Positions 60,029 through 64,000 of a DNA stretch of 64,000 nt are shown here, one piece after another. The translations under genes and the position numbers were made by a program. The DNA lies in contig OY744525.1 of the NCBI GenBank assembly GCA_963556195.1, positions 28,523,769 to 28,587,768 on the forward strand, in the 5' to 3' direction. The DNA comes from Sepiola atlantica. Lineage: Eukaryota > Mollusca > Cephalopoda > Sepiida > Sepiolidae. Positions within the stretch are counted from its first letter, which is position 1. Each line of letters opens with the position of its first letter. Below the pieces are notes generated by a model. It saw nothing but the letters and a program-made list of their open reading frames with translations, made no database searches and was not told the origin of the DNA.

Positions 60029-60396
60029 TATCGCAAGCATGAAGTGAAGACGAGTTTTATCGTTCATGATTGACAGTTAATCTAAAGAAAAAAAAAAGAA
60101 AAAAAAGCCAGCCGACCGGTTTCGCCCACTCTTAATAAAGGCTGTATTGAGGGATTTAAGAAAACGAGGGATTTTAAAAAAATGTGTGAAAAGAGAGAGT
60201 AGAGAAAAAAAATTAAAATAGCGTTATGGTATATGTACAATGGAGGATGCATCTTAGAGAGTGATCATATCTAGTCCTAATAGACACTCCCTTTTTTAAA
60301 AGAGGGCGAAACCGGTCGGATGGCTTTTTTGTTCTTTTTTCTCTAGATCAACTTTTAATCATGAACGATAAAACTCATCTTCCCTTCATGCTTACG

Positions 60397-60402
<6 letters not shown>
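60029..60402. mobile_element. Foldback pair with hammerhead 3'-half motifs
   Basis: Minus-strand 60140 to 60029 and plus-strand 60298 to 60402 carry the same sequence: GGGCGAAACCGGTCGG, a T-rich run, TCATGAACGATAAAACTC and CTTCATGCTTRCGATAAT. The GAAACCGGUC order matches the hammerhead GAAA, a palindromic stem III (ACCGGU) and a GUC cleavage triplet, but the CUGAUGA half is mutated in both. The right copy ends against a (TA)n tract. Confidence 0.6.

Positions 60403-60488
<86 letters not shown>
60401..60488. repeat. (TA)n microsatellite
   Basis: Uninterrupted TA run at the right end of the foldback pair. Confidence 0.95.
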
Positions 60489-60493
<5 letters not shown>

Positions 60494-61026
60494 ACATTAT
60501 CAAAACCATCAGTATCGTTGGAATGAAGTGTTTGGACATAACTGATTAGAGATCTGTTATTAAAAACATGATGTTAACCAGTGACGAAACGCTTAAGGAC
60601 AAATATTTAAAAAGATAGGTATAAGCAGTTTAATCGTACTTGCTCAACAATTACGTATTACGTTATGAAAGTTAAAACGAAAAGGAAAAAGTGAAAGAAA
60701 AGGAAAAAGCAAAATACTCCCGTGCAACGTCGAGTATATTCACCTCATATATATATTACTACAGTACTAGCTGCTGCGGATAGGGTCGGTGACGAGTAGA
60801 ACTGACACCTCCACTGGATTTCGGCCCATTATGGAGGGTGGTGTAGGCGCCCAAGAAGACTAAAAACAAAACCTGCAAAAAGACGGATGAGCTGTATTGA
60901 ACCAACGGCCACCTACTCATATAACTAGCTATGGGTAAATAGCGTCGCCAACCCGCAGTGTCTAGCGTGGCAACTATGGCACAATCTCCTGAATGACATA
61001 CACCAAGGTGGAAATGAACCAGTGAG
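60489..61026. other. No recognisable gene
   Basis: Moderate GC between 60770 and 61026. The minus frame here is joined to a poly-Ser microsatellite translation and has no known domain. Confidence 0.4.
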
Positions 61027-61049
61027 GGGTGCTTCAGCCAAGAATACCC

Positions 61050-61104
<55 letters not shown>
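61027..61104. repeat. (GAT)n microsatellite
   Basis: About 25 trinucleotide repeats. They explain the poly-Ser and poly-Ile frames. Confidence 0.95.
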
Positions 61105-61105
<1 letters not shown>

Positions 61106-61287
61106 TACATTTATTGTTCAAAATACATCATATTGATGTAGGTTTGTGCATATATTCCATTACAATAATATATCTTTACAGAGAAGAACATGCGGAAAAC
61201 ATGGCTAAATAAGTATTAACAGAATGGAAAGGTATATCAGTAGATACGCTAGTAGATACATCGATATCGTTTAACGAACATAGTAAG

Positions 61288-61289
<2 letters not shown>

Positions 61290-61377
<88 letters not shown>
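61290..61377. repeat. (TA)n microsatellite with one TAAATA interruption
   Basis: TA run interrupted near 61331. Confidence 0.95.
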
Positions 61378-61379
<2 letters not shown>

Positions 61380-62335
61380 CGTTAGAAGAGAATAAGATTA
61401 AAAATTAATGAACTTGTGTTGATAAACAACTATAAAAACATTAAAACACATACATATATACTCATCCATACAGAGACAGTTTCGCTGTATCACAGCTTTC
61501 AGTACGGCTAGACTATCACCCATAACAGGCCAAAGATCACACCTTCAACCATCTAGTCAATAGTCTTCAGCTCTTATCACTTAGCCACGGGATAGGTGCT
61601 GGTATGGTAAACGATGTCTACAATATTTTTATCTAAACATTGGCCACCACCTTTCCAGTGCGCTATTTTCTAATTTACAAACGCTAGTCGATACATCGAT
61701 ATTGTTTCGCAGAATATGAATTACCTACTCGATTGTTTGAATTATCTACTAGACACCATCCTCGAGTATTTTCGGTTTCTCGGTACAAAGGTTTGGCAGA
61801 ACAACCTGACATTAGGATACTTCCCCCTACAAGTAAACTTCGACCAAATATTCAAAATTACATAGTATTCTAAACCTCCAAAATGTCCCATCGACACATA
61901 TATACACTGGCTCATACGAGGAATGGTGCACCTTCTCTTAGTAATGTTACCACAATAACAGCGTTTAGCTGGATACTCCAGCAGACTAGATAAGGTCTTG
62001 TCCTGGAATTACGTAAGACCAACAGACCACAAAAAAGATATACTATAACATAATTAACTGGTCAATTGATGAGTGGGAAATTAATGTTTTTAATTTATTT
62101 ACTAACTCAATGTTTCATGGGTAAATGGGTATTTAATAGAATATTTGAATATCTATGTATCTCATATAGAGATCAAGTGGTAGCACCAGGAAGGTGTCCC
62201 TTGAATTATGAGAACTTCGACAGAAGTAAAATGAAACAAAATGCGAAAATTACGTTAGAATAGAATAAAATTAAAAAAATAATGAACTTGTGTTAATAAA
62301 CTACTATAAAATAATTTACACACACACAGATATAT
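61375..62335. repeat. Direct duplication about 870 bp apart
   Basis: TTACGTTAGAAGAGAATAAG and AATGAACTTGTGTTGATAAA (61377-61430) recur as TTACGTTAGAATAGAATAAA and AATGAACTTGTGTTAATAAA (62249-62303). Between them, GCTAGTAGATACATCGATAT (61248) is echoed at 61683. On the minus strand 61610-61470, CGTGGCTAAGTGATAAGAGC plus GGTGTGATCTTTGG is a tRNA-derived SINE relic. Confidence 0.6.
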
Positions 62336-62337
62336 AA

Positions 62338-62893
62338 TTGAATCTTCCCATTCTGAAAAAATCAGTGTATTAACATTGTGATTAATATCTAGTAACATAA
62401 TCTTTTTTCCAGGCTTTTTTTGATTTCTTGACTGTTCAAAACATCTTTAGTCTTGTCTTTTCCTTTTCTTGCTAACATGGTACCTGGTTATTGAGGGGGT
62501 CAGTTGCGTTCGGGATTGTAAAGGTGGGCGGGGTGAGTCTACTAGCAAATGTAGATAGAAAAAGAAATTATCATCCAAACCAACCACGCCAGTCTGCAGT
62601 TAAAGACATTTATATCTGCCTCGATAGTGAATAGACAGAACTTTCAATCTAAGTTTATGGGTGGAATTTAACAACAAAAAAAGAAGCTAATGATTTTATT
62701 CTTGAATCGTCTTTTTCTGAAAAAATCCGTGTATTAACATTGTGATGAATATCTTGTTAAATAATCTTTTTTTCCAGTTTTTTTTTCTTGACTGTTCAAA
62801 AAATCTTTATTCTTGTCTTTTTCTTTTCTTGCTAACATGCTGCCTGGTTATTGATGGTCACTTGCGTTCGGGGTTGTAAGGGGGGGGGGTGAG
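62338..62893. repeat. Direct duplication of about 200 bp
   Basis: 62340-62545 and 62700-62893 share TTCTGAAAAAATC, GTGTATTAACATTGTGAT, TTTCTTGACTGTTCAAAA, TTTTCTTGCTAACATG, CTGGTTATTGA and TTGCGTTCGGG, then a G-rich end. The offset is about 360 bp. Non-coding, unclassified. Confidence 0.8.
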
Positions 62894-63781
62894 AGGGAAA
62901 CCTATCTTCAACTTTCTGTTCTCTTTTTCAGTATGCAATTGAACTTATTCTATCTACATATGTACATATATATATATTTATATATATATGTGTGTATTTT
63001 TTTACCTGCGGGGGCTAGGAAATACCCGACTAGTACACGGGCGCAGGCTATCGTTACCCCTCTCGCAGTGTTGTACCCGTAAGACCTCGTAAGGCTATCC
63101 ATCTAAGAGAAAAAAATCACTTACAAAAAAAACTTGCTACCAGCTACTTACGCCGTGGCAGTAAACTGTTGGGGAGGGAGGCCTCCTTATTCCTGATCGA
63201 CAACCTTCCTAGAGTTGGAATCTCGAATAAAATATCCGGTTTGCAAACCTACAATTGCTCAAGGAGTAGATAGGTTCTGCCTATCGCTGCCCCTTGCACT
63301 CCTTTATTGTTTATTAGTCAGGCGCAGAGGTAACAGCGCTGGAACGCTTCTAAACACTCAGTGCCTAGCCTTGTTTCCTTACTAGGATAATGAACGCCGT
63401 TCTCTTTCTCTCTATTTGGGCAACTTGGGGAAAGATTTTTCGTTACAAAGTCTTACATGACCAGTCAGGGTCTCTCTTGTTCCAACAGGTTGAGGGTACA
63501 GGTTAGACAACTTGTCTGGCTGCTGATTCCGACTGACAGGACAGGAGCCCAAACTCTTAGGTAGCGCCAAGAACAGCTGCTCCATCATAATTTGCATAAT
63601 ACCGTTGGTAGTTGTATGTGCCATGTCGCGCATGGAAAGGGACCATGCAATTATCTCCGGTGGGCTTTTCCGAGGCCACAACCCCCATGGACCAGGTCGT
63701 GACTAATGGACTAGTTGTGTGAGCTTATTGGCACCAAACAAGTACCCATCTTGACCAACCCACTCTATAATCAAACCAAAC
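62894..63781 (+). mobile_element. Probable 5' untranslated region of an APE-type LINE
   Basis: From about 63003 the composition rises in GC and contrasts with the flanks up to the LINE reading frame. Blocks such as CTGCGGGGGCTAGGAAATAC, CTATCGTTACCCCTCTCGC and CAGGCGCAGAGGTAACAGCG have no coding capacity on the plus strand. Its position directly before the LINE start suggests the internal-promoter region. No repeat copy is available in the window to confirm it. Confidence 0.45.
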
Positions 63782-64000
63782 ATGTCATTACAAAAAAATA
63801 AAAGCAAACCTAAACCAGACACCCAACAAAAAAACACTTTCGCCTCCGCCCTTGAGGCACGCATTCACAAATATCCTGGGACTTAGAACCAACATAAACG
63901 ACGTAGAAACCTTTCTTCTGACAAACTCCCCGGATATCCTAGTTCTAAGTGAAACTAACCTTCAATCCTCAATCTCCTATCACCACTTTGACATGACTGA
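63782..64000 (+). pseudogene. 5' end of an APE-type LINE ORF (endonuclease), cut by window end
   Basis: ATG at 63782 gives MSLQKNKSKPKPDTQQ... for about 34 codons, then a stop. In the adjoining frame from 63864 the APE endonuclease N-terminus is clear: NILGLRTNINDVETFLLTNS, then PDILVLSETNL, the DIL.L.ET block whose Glu binds metal. Thus one frameshift lies near 63860-63880. The element continues past the window. It may be the source lineage of the 3' stubs at 21.5, 25.3, 37.6, 41.5 and 44.5 kb, but no overlapping segment exists here to prove it. Confidence 0.7.

Overview
The window looks like gene-poor, repeat-saturated DNA from a large invertebrate genome. I infer a cephalopod mollusc, probably octopus-like. 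The basis is very many long (TA)n tracts, several lineages of Penelope-like elements (PLEs) with GIY-YIG endonuclease, SINEs with U2, 5S and tRNA heads, an APE-type LINE present as many 3' stubs, and remembered similarity of the TA-flanked terminal block at 10638-10737 to abundant octopus repeats. The species call is inference. I find no convincing host protein gene, no functional tRNA, rRNA or snRNA gene, and no CRISPR array.

Layout. 0-1 kb: (TA)n tracts holding a hairpin element with 49-bp arms and a hammerhead-like motif. 1-3.3 kb: SINE and unclassified repeat relics. 3.9-5 kb: a decayed PLE. 5.5-6.2 kb: an 82-bp tandem array. 7.4-8.1 kb: small TA-bounded relatives of the next large element. 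8.9-10.1 kb: a 5S-headed SINE with target-site duplication, a foldback element and a GIY-YIG relic. 10.6-18.5 kb: a 7.85-kb foldback made of two head-to-head PLE copies, one with the whole reading frame (one frameshift) and one 5'-truncated. 18.5-28 kb: foldback pieces, LINE 3' stubs, U2- and tRNA-headed SINEs, microsatellites. 28.35-35.23 kb: a second, nearly complete PLE flanked by two direct pseudo-LTRs of about 1.78 kb. Each pseudo-LTR has a foldable hammerhead ribozyme, and a 60-bp RNA hairpin lies just before the 3' pseudo-LTR. 37-45 kb: a 26-bp tandem array, an RT-bearing LINE and LINE stubs. 45-53 kb: dispersed repeats, U2 SINEs, hairpins. 54-55.1 kb: a dead mariner. 57-59.1 kb: a dead R2-like LINE. 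60-62.9 kb: a foldback pair and duplications. 63-64 kb: the 5' end of an APE-type LINE running off the window.

How parts relate. PLE ends in this window repeatedly abut (TA)n, which suggests that PLE insertion prefers TA microsatellites. The APE-type LINE left at least five 3' stubs. The U2-headed SINEs carry TSDs and one is nested in an older repeat, which gives relative ages. The most notable signal is the hairpin at 33319-33440. It folds into 60 uninterrupted RNA base pairs on the element's sense strand, and all 15 non-Watson-Crick pairs are G-U, each explicable by an A-to-G change next to T or A. That is the pattern expected from ADAR editing fixed by retrotransposition, or from selection on the RNA stem.
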